Assembly (NCBI GenBank): GCA_015350385.1
Contig: WNKI01000003.1
Span: 3,016,849 to 3,080,848 of the forward strand
From: Aculops lycopersici
Lineage: Eukaryota; Arthropoda; Arachnida; Trombidiformes; Eriophyidae
Direction: 5' to 3'
Length of the DNA stretch: 64,000 nucleotides
The notes under the pieces are model-generated. The model had not been told where the DNA came from, did no database searches, and saw nothing but the letters and a program-made list of their open reading frames with translations. How positions within the stretch are numbered: the first letter of the stretch is position 1; every line of letters starts with the position of its first letter. Below are positions 30,726-40,263 of the stretch, piece after piece. Position numbers and translations under genes: made by a program.

Positions 30726-32289
30726 GGTGGTGGCGGCCTTCCGCACCAACAAAGGAGAAATGTTATTTTATGGTCTCCGGCTCAACACAGAAAAAGTTTA
30801 CGATTTTCTGCTTTGGATTGGACGCGAATTTGGATCAGTATTGCGAGTCCCTTCGATGGGTACTTCATATACTAAACATTGTGCTGTGACCAACTGACTT
30901 TGTGGTGCCGACGGCAACATTGTTTGCTCGGCTTTCCTACAGCCCACCAAATCAACAACAATTACAACAACATCCCGACTATCGATCGCCTCGCTCGCTC
31001 ATTCGCTCGCCACAAATCTAACGAAGCAGATAGCAACCACTTGATGCATCTCATCTGGTCGACCATGAAATTTGTTTGCGCGCGACGCGCGTTGGTATGG
31101 TTCCACCAAGGACTAGTTATTGTAAGTATCGTTGCTAGTGTTGTTGTGGTTGTTGTTATTATGTCGTCGGTCACTCTCATCTGCCGAGCGATAGCCGAGA
31201 GACTCGTCGCGGTGACGGTGGTCGTCAGCGGAGCCAGCGTCGTCTGCTGTTGCAACAAGGATGATTCTAATTTATGTAGTTGCAAGTTGCCACGACATCG
31301 CTACAGAGGAACTAATAGCAACTGTATCCAAAACGGCCGGTTGTTACGGGGAACGGTGAGCGGAGCAAATGCTTCGTTCGTTGGTCGTCGACTAAATTGT
31401 CTACTACCTAGACTCGGCGAGGAGAAGTGGGGTTGTGATTTATATTCAACACGAGTACGCAGAACTTGCACAGGATACAGGAACAGCACTTACGCAAAAG
31501 TCGCTGCCACTACAATGGCATGGTGTCACCAACGGCCAACTATCTCGTATGAAGCACGAGACAACTGGCCAACGTGATGACACCATGGCGGAAACTCGGC
31601 GACCGATGGAAACTTAATCTAGCAAACCGTTTGCCTTCATCCGGAACGGAAATCCACATCGCTTCCACCACCACCATCATTGCTACTACAAATGCAGCAG
31701 CAATGAACCGCAACAAGCAGACGGTGGGGAGCTAGCGGATCTATGCGCACTATTACTGGTGGAGAAGGGAGAGGTAAACTCGTGCCGGATGGGCTTATAA
31801 ATGTGACACTTTCGTTATTGACGCCTTGGGGCAAACGTTAAGCTGGTGCATCAGTCTAGCATAAGTTCGCCACTCTCTGGCATCCTAGATTGCCACTAGC
31901 ATTAGCTGGAGAGCGAGGGACAGAGAGAGAGAGAGAGAGAAAATCACTCTAAAAACTGTCGCAAATCGAGCAAACGCACTTCGCTTTTCCAACAACAGAC
32001 AAAGCCTCAGCGGTATCCTTCCAACTACATTAAAAAGTCAACCTTTGCTCTGAATTCCACATTTTTGCGTGAACAGAGTGAAGCATTGTCCTTCGGAAGA
32101 TCTAAATGAAAGCCGTATTATGAGTTCAAAGACATCACTCATTCATTATGGAAAAGTCAGAGTCGACCGTGCTAATATATGCAAAGTTAAACACAGGCAG
32201 AGCGACATTAATGTATGAAGAATTAATTGAAACTTCCACGAAGATCCACTAAAAATGCCCGTTTACTATCAACTTATAGGGAATGATCA
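30726..32289. other. Gene-free region between unit B and MAST 3' end
   Basis: About 1.56 kb. It contains an imperfect long hairpin at 31518-31589 and a GA-rich stretch near 31920-31940. A 232-codon open frame at 30879-31577 starts on TTG, has no homology I recognise and is not called. No PDZ-coding exon that could extend MAST was seen on the minus strand. Confidence 0.5.
31518..31589. repeat. Imperfect 72-base hairpin
   Basis: CATGGTGTCA near 31519 pairs with TGACACCATG near 31578-31587. GGCCA pairs with TGGCC, and CTCGT with ACGAG around a 7-base loop. The size and bulged stem resemble a pre-miRNA hairpin, but no expression evidence exists here. Confidence 0.45.
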
Positions 32290-35200
32290 TTACGTTTTAG
32301 ACTTATTTGAATCATTTTCTTCAGTGGTGCTACCTGTAGTCGTAGACGAGGACTCGTTGTGGGCCGAGTTTGAGATTGTGCTACTGCTGGTGGCCTCCGG
32401 GTTATGTTTACTCGAATTCGACACACCTATACCACTGCAACCTGGCATCATGTTGCTCGATGGATCGCGATCGGCTGCGCTCATCGATTGCCTTAGTGGG
32501 CTCTCGTCGAAGACTCTTGAATGAACTCGATTGTATCTTGGCGAGCAAGAGGAAAACGAGCTGAATATAGAGGATCCATCATCCGATTTGCAATTGTTAA
32601 CTTCCTCCTCGGAGTCTCCATCCGACTCACCGGACTTGTTGTTCTTATCCTGACGAGTGTCGAAGTAACTCGTATCCTCCTCATTCTCTAATTGCGGTAC
32701 AAATCCCGCCTTCTGGCGCAACAAGTCCTCCCAACAAACGTCCTGCAAAAACCGGTGGCTTTTAACTTCGCCTGAACCACCAGTTCCAAGACGTTCCTTC
32801 GGATTTCGCTTAAGCAATTGAGTGATTAGATCCTTGGCCTCAGGTGGCAGCGGCCAGTCCTCTTGAGTTGGCCACTCGATATTGTCATGTATCACATGGT
32901 CAAATAGACCCTCGGGGGTATCACTAATAAATGGCACACAGCCAACGAGGAACTCGTACAAGATGATGCCCATGGACCAATAATCAACAGGCTTTCCGTA
33001 ACCTTGTCGCAGAATAACTTCAGGTGCAATATAATATGGAGTTCCGAAGACTTGCATATCATTAAACTGACGAGTTTCCTTATCCAGGTAGCATTCTAAT
33101 ATACTTGTCGTATGGCTCATAAGTCCAATCTTGCTCAAACCGAAGTCCGTCAATTTGATATGACCATCCTTGGTAATGAGAATATTCTCGGTCTTTAGAT
33201 CACGATGTATTATTCCATAATTGTGTAGGTAGTCGACTGCTAGTAGGATTTCAGAGAAGTAAAATTTCGATAGATCCACAGGCAGGGGTCCATTCTTGAG
33301 CAATGCAGCACAATCACCGCCTTCTACATACTCCATAACCATGCAAAGGTGGCGTTTTGTCTCAAAGCTACAAAACATGCTCACCACAAAGGGATTATCA
33401 CTAAAACTCATTATGTCTCTCTCGGCAAATACCTGATCAACTTGATTTCTCAAGGCCAATCTATGCTTTGCAATCTTCTTCATGGCATAACGCTGACGGG
33501 TTTCCTTATGCCTCACCAAGTAGACCATACCATAAGCGCCATGACTAACCAACTTGATGGTCTCATAGTCGTCCTCTGTTGGGTTCTGGCGCAGCATAGT
33601 AGCTCTAGCTTGAAGAGTGGCCGCATACTTCGGCGGGCCAAGACGATTCTTTGTGGTGGGAGCAAGTTTATCTATTGACAACTGCTCGGTAGTCTCCTCA
33701 CTTGCCTCTTCTCGTATGGTTGTCTTGTCAAGATTTATACTTGTCGTGGGCTTATCCTCGGCAATAGTGAGATCTATGGCTGGCAAAACTATGTTTGGTT
33801 TTATCTCGGCTGGAGTTGAATTTGCTGAACATGAGGCATCACCTCTTGAGATTATATGACAGATGGTTTCATCCTCCACATTGAACTTCTCTAATTCAGT
33901 TTGTAAGGGATGTCTATTAAGACCTAGTTGATCGACAATATAGCGTGCAATATCGGTTCTTATACCAACTTTCTCTTTGACCTTGCCTTCAGCTGCTTCG
34001 AGGAAGCGATAGAATTCCTCGGGATTGAATTCTAAACACTCTAGCAGCCTGGCTGGCCGCGATATGATAAGCAAGAATTGACGTATCAAGGGCTTGAGGT
34101 AGTCACCCGCAGCAGGTGACTTTGTTGAACAATCGAGGTATAGTTTTTCTAAATTCTCACTGATGTCTATAAAGTATTCTGAGGTAATCAGTTTGTCGCA
34201 AGACTTTTCATAACAATCCCTGGCCATCTCGACAATTTGCCGATGTCCGAAACAAGCAACCGCGTCTTTCATGGAATCAGTATCGGCGTCAAGTCTATTA
34301 TCTTCAATGAACTTGAGCAAGGTTTCTTCCATCTGCTTCGTGGCCTTCGGGAATCTTTCCCGATAAATGCGATTTGTTTCAATAATATCATTATCGAGTG
34401 GCGTGTTCCTGACAGGCGACGACAGGGACCTAGAACGGGGTCTCATTATATGGGGCGAGGATCTTCCAAATTCGTGCTCGGAGATGGTATGGCCAGCGTT
34501 AAAGTCATTACCTCCATAGTTGCTATCGCTGCATGAAGTCGCGCTCGAATCGAATGACTTTGGACAATGAGCAAGATTTGTTGGATTGATAGAGCTATTT
34601 GTTGCTTGGCCGGAGCCTAGTTTTGCCTGCTGTTGGCTGCTTTGACAGTGATTGGCTGGTTGCTGATGAGGATTGTTGCTTTGGTTCTGATTGTGAGCCA
34701 TGGCGCTGGCGCCACTTGTTGACGCCCCCCCACAAGATGATTGGCTTGCTGAGTCTATGTCGTGAAACATTTTTCCAAAATTTATGTAATGATTTATACT
34801 AATTGAAAGATTATCGTTATCTTGAAGGTTGTGTTGATCACTGCCCCCACTTGATGGGTGGCTTGGTGACTGAGAGATGCCAGCTTCAAATCCGGCTAGA
34901 TTCAAGGAAGTTGGGTGGGTTACAGTCGATGATAATTGATTCGTTTGGTGATGCTGTTGCTGATGGAAAAGATGGTGAGCATGATGATGGTGTTGGTTGC
35001 AAGGAGCACCAAGACAACCACTTGCTTTGTTTGCAGCATGATTGCAGAATGATTGATGGTGGTGTGCTGAGCTTGAAGTTGTCGTGTTGCTGATAGAGCT
35101 CAAGGCTGGCGAGGCCGAGGAATTTGCGTGATGGAAAGATGAGTTACCTAAAAAGTTGGCGCAAGCTGAGCCTGTGGCCTGGATTCGCTCCTGAGATGAA

Positions 35201-35919
35201 AACTGAGAGGACATGGTAGAACTTTCAGGGGTGTTAGTGCCATAGCCAGACGAGGGCAATGAAGCAAGCGACCACCGGCGCCCCTCGCGTTTGACATGAC
35301 CAAATATTGGATGGTGCGCTAGAACTGTAACATTTGCCTTTGGACTATCGGCTGCCGGTGCGCCTGAATTACTACCACTAGCTAGATGCACCGAGGCTTG
35401 TTGTTGGGCTACCGCAGTGCACAGGTGCATATGATTATTGCCATGATTGGAATTGGCGCCGACGGTATTGCCAGTGGAAGCGCCGCCGCAACTAGCAGGT
35501 GCCACGGTTGATGATGGGCTTGCTAATGAACTTGATCCGCTAGTGTTAAGAGCGAACGAGTGCAATATTGGCGAATTGCAACGATTCAATTGGTTTGGCG
35601 AGACAGGTACTAATGAGTTTCGTGTAACACGAGATACAATTGAGCATCTACTTCCTCGCCTCCCTTTGTCGAACGAATTGTCGCGAGTGTGTTGAATGCT
35701 ATGCTTTGAAGCATTTCCCCCACCTGTGCCACCGCTGGCACCCTCAGTGCCACTAGCTTCTGACTGATGGCTAGATCCTGTGGTAGTTGATTGAGCAAAA
35801 TGCGCTATGTTTCCAAAGATAGCCATGTTTGAGATAAACGAGTCATGGCGTTTCTTTATACAAGTCTCGCTTGCACTCCTCTTGATTTTACACTTCGAAT
35901 GATGACTGTGACTGTCCAT
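32290..35919 (-). CDS. MAST: Microtubule-associated Ser/Thr kinase (MAST family), no PDZ domain seen
   Basis: This is an AGC-family kinase. The 1,209-residue single exon has a Ser/His/Asn-rich N-terminus (about 1-500), the MAST-specific DUF1908 helical domain (about 515-690; IYRERFPKATKQMEETLLKF, CYEKSCDKLITSEYF, FLEAAEGKVKEK), then the kinase (about 790-1060): LVSHGAYGMVYLVRHKETRQ, AMKKIAKHRLALRNQVDQVF, HRDLKTENILITKDGHIKLTDFGLSKIG, the long MAST activation segment, GTPYYIAPEVILRQGYGKPVDYWSMG and the C-terminal extension GFVPQLENEEDTSYFDTR. Family members normally carry a PDZ domain after this. Here the frame ends about 130 residues later in a Ser/Thr-rich tail. A weak donor-like CAG/GTAGCA near 32329-32334 could allow another exon. 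The start is the first ATG. Vertebrate MASTs bind microtubules and PTEN through the missing PDZ region. Confidence 0.93.
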   Translation of the reverse strand: MDSHSHHSKCKIKRSASETCIKKRHDSFISNMAIFGNIAHFAQSTTTGSSHQSEASGTEGASGGTGGGNASKHSIQHTRDNSFDKGRRGSRCSIVSRVTRNSLVPVSPNQLNRCNSPILHSFALNTSGSSSLASPSSTVAPASCGGASTGNTVGANSNHGNNHMHLCTAVAQQQASVHLASGSNSGAPAADSPKANVTVLAHHPIFGHVKREGRRWSLASLPSSGYGTNTPESSTMSSQFSSQERIQATGSACANFLGNSSFHHANSSASPALSSISNTTTSSSAHHHQSFCNHAANKASGCLGAPCNQHHHHAHHLFHQQQHHQTNQLSSTVTHPTSLNLAGFEAGISQSPSHPSSGGSDQHNLQDNDNLSISINHYINFGKMFHDIDSASQSSCGGASTSGASAMAHNQNQSNNPHQQPANHCQSSQQQAKLGSGQATNSSINPTNLAHCPKSFDSSATSCSDSNYGGNDFNAGHTISEHEFGRSSPHIMRPRSRSLSSPVRNTPLDNDIIETNRIYRERFPKATKQMEETLLKFIEDNRLDADTDSMKDAVACFGHRQIVEMARDCYEKSCDKLITSEYFIDISENLEKLYLDCSTKSPAAGDYLKPLIRQFLLIISRPARLLECLEFNPEEFYRFLEAAEGKVKEKVGIRTDIARYIVDQLGLNRHPLQTELEKFNVEDETICHIISRGDASCSANSTPAEIKPNIVLPAIDLTIAEDKPTTSINLDKTTIREEASEETTEQLSIDKLAPTTKNRLGPPKYAATLQARATMLRQNPTEDDYETIKLVSHGAYGMVYLVRHKETRQRYAMKKIAKHRLALRNQVDQVFAERDIMSFSDNPFVVSMFCSFETKRHLCMVMEYVEGGDCAALLKNGPLPVDLSKFYFSEILLAVDYLHNYGIIHRDLKTENILITKDGHIKLTDFGLSKIGLMSHTTSILECYLDKETRQFNDMQVFGTPYYIAPEVILRQGYGKPVDYWSMGIILYEFLVGCVPFISDTPEGLFDHVIHDNIEWPTQEDWPLPPEAKDLITQLLKRNPKERLGTGGSGEVKSHRFLQDVCWEDLLRQKAGFVPQLENEEDTSYFDTRQDKNNKSGESDGDSEEEVNNCKSDDGSSIFSSFSSCSPRYNRVHSRVFDESPLRQSMSAADRDPSSNMMPGCSGIGVSNSSKHNPEATSSSTISNSAHNESSSTTTGSTTEENDSNKSKT

Positions 35920-36830
35920 AGTTAATGTATTAATGAATCAATATGGTAATCTGATGAAATGAACGTTACAATTTGATGGATTTGGACTCGATAATAATAA
36001 TTAGAAATGACCAAACTTCCTCGCTCGTCCTCCAATCTAAACCGACACAAATATATGATAATATTAGACCTAGAGAGAAGATTCACAATAATGATGACAA
36101 TAAAATTGTAGCAATGAGTTTCGGCTGAAATAATAGTGATGATATACTAATAGTAACTCTTGCAAAATCGACTCACAGCCGCCGGCAAGGCCCTCTACTT
36201 GATGCCGTCAAGTTGTCGAGGCGAGCGATTGCAAGGGATTAGTGATAGTAAATTCCATCTTAATTCAATGAGAATTAGAGACGACGACGAGGTCGAATGG
36301 TGATAATATTATTCATGAACTTTGTCTTTCTGGCTGACAATATTGTTGTTGATTGTGATGTTGATGATGATGCCAATGATTGGAACAATAGATTGTTGCA
36401 ATAGTAGCAACAGAGCCAACATTGACGTTCGTCGGCCAGTAGAAGTAAAGGTGGACAACGCCGGCTAAGAGATCAATCAGAGGGAGAAGGGGAAAATACA
36501 CATCGCACTTGGTATGAAATCTTTTCTCCTATCTCTCGTTGGCCTGTAGTAGTCGAAGTGGTAGTGTGTCAACTTTGCTTTGCACTTTTCTTCTTTTCCT
36601 CGCCTGACGACAACTCTCTTTGCTTGCTTCTCTCTTCGTGGTCGTCTTTCGATTAGAAGACTTGCTACCGCTTCTATTTGTCTGACTGCTTTGCTTGGTT
36701 GCTGTTCCTTGGAGTTTGCTTAGCTGCCCATCGTTCTGTCTGCTAATGCTGCCGTTGCTGTCGTTCCCCTTAGGTATATTAATAATATAAAGTTGCCTGT
36801 GTTGTTATTATTATTCTACCATTTTCCCAT

Positions 36831-36849
36831 TCTCTCTCTCTCTCTCTCT
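36831..36849. repeat. CT microsatellite
   Basis: A continuous TC run upstream of MAST. Confidence 0.85.
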
Positions 36850-36992
36850 GTCGCTTTTTCCTTCTTTCTCTGTGGCTCGCTTGCTCGCTCGCTCGCTTAC
36901 TCGCCACCTCACATCGCCTGCTGCTTCTGCCAGCGTCTCTGTTATTGCTTTCGCCGCTTCCAGTCAGCCAACTAGCCTGCTCATTGTAGACA

Positions 36993-37013
36993 CAGTGCAT
37001 TCGGAATGCACTG
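36993..37013. repeat. Perfect hairpin, 9-bp arms, 3-base loop
   Basis: CAGTGCATT, loop CGG, AATGCACTG. Confidence 0.65.
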
Positions 37014-37282
37014 CAGCAGTGCCAATGCTATTTAGTGTGGAGAACAACTGGGCTAGTCGCTTGTGAGATCCCCTGCGTGAATGCCGCTGCCACTACAGCG
37101 CCAATGTGTCTCGATACCTTGCTTTTGCAATTGCACTCTATACGAGCGACTTAGTTGGGCCTGTAGTTTTTCCCTTGCACTCGCCGCAGTGGCTAGGCCA
37201 GCTTTCAAAGCAATGGAGCAACGGCACCAGCAGATTTAGCGCAACCTTTCCACATTTGTCACCATTGGATCGGATTTGCGAA

Positions 37283-37410
37283 CATTTCAACAACAACATC
37301 AACCTCAACGGCTGTGGCGACTGCACTGGATGCAGCAGCTAGAGTAGTAAAAAATTACCTTTACCTAGCTAAAGAAATCAGCATCATCATCAAGAACGGC
37401 AAAAGCAACG
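37283..37410. repeat. Segment similar to 28595-28725 (possible dispersed repeat)
   Basis: Both segments share, in order, a CAGCAGC cluster, TTTACC(T/C)AG(C/T)TA(A/G)A, GAAATCA(G/A)CATCATCAT and AA(G/C)GGC(C/A)AAAAG(C/T)AACGG with few gaps. Identity is roughly 80% over the best 65 bases as judged by eye. At 28.6 kb this segment sits on the edge of duplicated unit B. Confidence 0.5.
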
Positions 37411-39341
37411 GCGGCCGCAACAGCAGTAGCAGCAGCAACAGAAGTCTACGTTGCTAATTTGCCATACCCCTTCCACAACTTTGTTACCTAATTTCTGCGA
37501 CCAAACAAGCGAGCTGCTGATAGGGCCTACTTCCCGACTTGTGTTATCGGCCGATGCATTCAGTGCAAATTCACGCAACACGCACCTATGCACTGCTTCT
37601 CTCAAGCTCGCCGAGTCTCGTTAGTCATCGTGGCAATCGTCTTCGGCTCTGGAGCGAAACCATCATACGATTGCCACCGTCATCATCATCAAAAACAGTA
37701 GCAACAACAACGGGATAAACCTTCACTGGCTTTAAGCGAAGGCGCACCTATAGGAACTGGCTGCTGCATGACCTAGCGACAAGCGGCTTGGCGCCGACGC
37801 CGAGACCAATAGATTTTACCCCGGCTTTGTATACACTTGGCAACCGACTAACTTGACGCATTTCGATGACACCATTGAGAGATAGACGGAGAGGAAAAGA
37901 GCTAGAGGCTAGTACAAATCTGTTTTTGCAATTGGACGACGTTTAGATCGCTCTGTTACCATGATTCAGTGTGGGCCTCGGTGCTACCGTCGCCGACGTC
38001 GTCGTCGGCCTTAGACAGCAAAGCCTCGATGTTGTTTGTGAGCGAAGGACTCTTTTGCCGCCGACTAGACTAGACTAAACTCTCTCTTTCCCTCTCTGTC
38101 TCCTACTCTATCCCCTTTAATTCCTCGGGTTTCCATCGCGACCACTGCCATTACTAAAGTTAAATTTCAATTGGTGCGCCAAGACTAGCTCAATTTGCGA
38201 GCTTGGCAGCGACAAATTGGCGAGTAAACTCTGTGTGCATCACAAACATTAATTACGTTTCGACAGTTTTAGCCAGTGGGTAAGTCCGAGAAGCTTGCTC
38301 CTTTTCAGCAAGCAGACGAGGTGAAAGAAGCAACTGAATTGGATGCGATGGAATCTGGCTGGCAAAATGCAGGTGAACTGTCGTGTAGTTTGGCGGCCAC
38401 CCTCGCTGCTTCTACACAACTGATTGAATTGTTGTTACCTCTCAAAGCAAACCTCTGAAACGACAACCAAGACTGGAAACGTCATCCGAACACCTCTGGT
38501 GCCACCTGCGAGCTCTCCAAACTACTCTCTAACTAGCGCGACGGAATAACAGGCGAGTCAGTGAGTTGCAACTGCAACCGCTAAACTAGAACCACCTCTA
38601 AGACACAACAACTACCGATTATGTCTAGCAATCAGGATGTATTCAATGAAACTAAGATGACAGCGACCACAACGACAACTGAGATCTCGACTGCAAAAGG
38701 ATCAGACAGGCAACAAATCGATGGCCCCGATAGCGCTCTTTTAAGCACCAAACATATCAGAATCAGATTGAGAGGGAGAGAGAGGGAGAGACAATGGCGC
38801 GAGAGGGACTAAATAAGTTGCAGCAACCTTGCTATTCGACTGCCGTCATGGTCGTCTCGGTGTTATTGTCGCCTTCCTAAATCAAAAAGTATATCTAAGC
38901 GTTTGGTTGGATGGCAAGCAGTGAGCTTAATAGTGAGAGTGAAACTTCTTTCCTTCCATCTGCACCATACTATACTTTCGATCTCCATGAAAAGTATCTG
39001 CCTAGGACAAGCAGCAAGTGCCACAACTACCACAAATTCCACTTATACTGCTGCTGAGGTTGTTACAGCTGACGATTACTTGACGCCATGGTTAGCCGAC
39101 TGCACAGAACCACAACAACCGCCACCACAATCGTCTCTTGGTGTGACGCCAAATTGGTGCGATTGACAACGTTGGGATGGTTGCGGTGCAGTGGCGGTTG
39201 CAATCATGAGCCAATCTCTTCTCTTTGTCTGACCATATGCCCAGTTTTAGATCGATAACAACACACGAGGATAAGCTATCTAAACAACAGTCCATCAAAT
39301 GAGGGTTAATGACAACACTAAGAGAGCGGTGGCAGTCTCAT

Positions 39342-39371
39342 GAGCAAGTTTTGCGGGCGCAAAACTTGCTC
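39342..39371. repeat. Perfect hairpin, 13-bp arms, 4-base loop
   Basis: GAGCAAGTTTTGC at 39342-39354, loop GGGC, and the exact inverse at 39359-39371. Confidence 0.85.
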
Positions 39372-40263
39372 TCGAGGTCAATCATTGACGTCGACAAACC
39401 ATTTGGATCGCCGACACCGTCAACGTGACCATCATATACGCCGCCGACGACGACGACAAGGCAACGCTCTCGAATTTGCGGTCGATGGTTGTGGTGGTGG
39501 CGACGACCTAAGGGGACAACACTCAACTTAGAGAGACTCTGGATGCGTACAGAATTTATTTGCTTGTTATTGGAGTTGTTGTCATTAGTGTCGTCGATAT
39601 CGATGCCGATGTTCCACACAGAGTGGATGCCATCTTAGCGAGAGAACTAGAAATGGTGTGTCGATCGAGAACCCGCATCAGAAACCTGGAGCCATCTCGC
39701 AAAGTCGCGCAATCGTGCATTAGGTGGAACCACCGTGAGCAGCTTAGCGAGAAAGTTACCCGGTCAGACCTGATAATGTCCACCACTCTCCAATTGCACA
39801 GTTTCGGTTTCAGGTGGACCCAGGCCCGCAAACCCTTGAACCATGACGCAAGGGCATACCGGTGCTAGTATCGTTGATGAATTTGGTCGAGTTGTTCGGA
39901 AAGGCACCTCCAAAATAGCAATGGAGTCTACATTAGAGAGCGACTGTCCTTGAGATCAACCACTTGAGCTCTAAGAGGGCTCAGCTCTGATCGATCGATC
40001 TTGATCACAAAATGTTAAAGCCACCACTTGATCTCCTCACACAACTTCATTTGATGCGATCACTCTTGTACTACTCAAGTACACATGAGCTACAGCAACC
40101 GGATGACAAAACCTCATGGTGAGTTCTTTAAACACCTGAACACTAGATAAGATTTAAGATTTTTGGCTCTTTGTATTGATTGATTAGGAGACGAGTTCAA
40201 ACTTTTCTCTTTCTCCTTTGCTTTCACTTCGTTTTCTTTATTGTTTTTTGGCGACCCAATAGA

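Larger units (their letters stand above)
35920..40263. other. Gene-free block between MAST and Smad
   Basis: About 4.3 kb containing the MAST promoter and 5' UTR. It holds a CT microsatellite (36831-36849), hairpins at 36993-37013 and 39342-39371, and a stretch at about 37283-37410 similar to 28595-28725. It is rich in CAA/CAG-type trinucleotide runs. Many short open frames exist but none is supportable. The likely role is regulatory DNA and untranslated exons. Confidence 0.5.

Noticed and set aside
30879..31577. 232-codon plus-strand open frame with a hydrophobic Val/Ile-rich stretch
   Set aside because: It starts on TTG, has biased low-complexity composition, no recognised homology, and overlaps an opposite-strand frame. 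Treated as chance.
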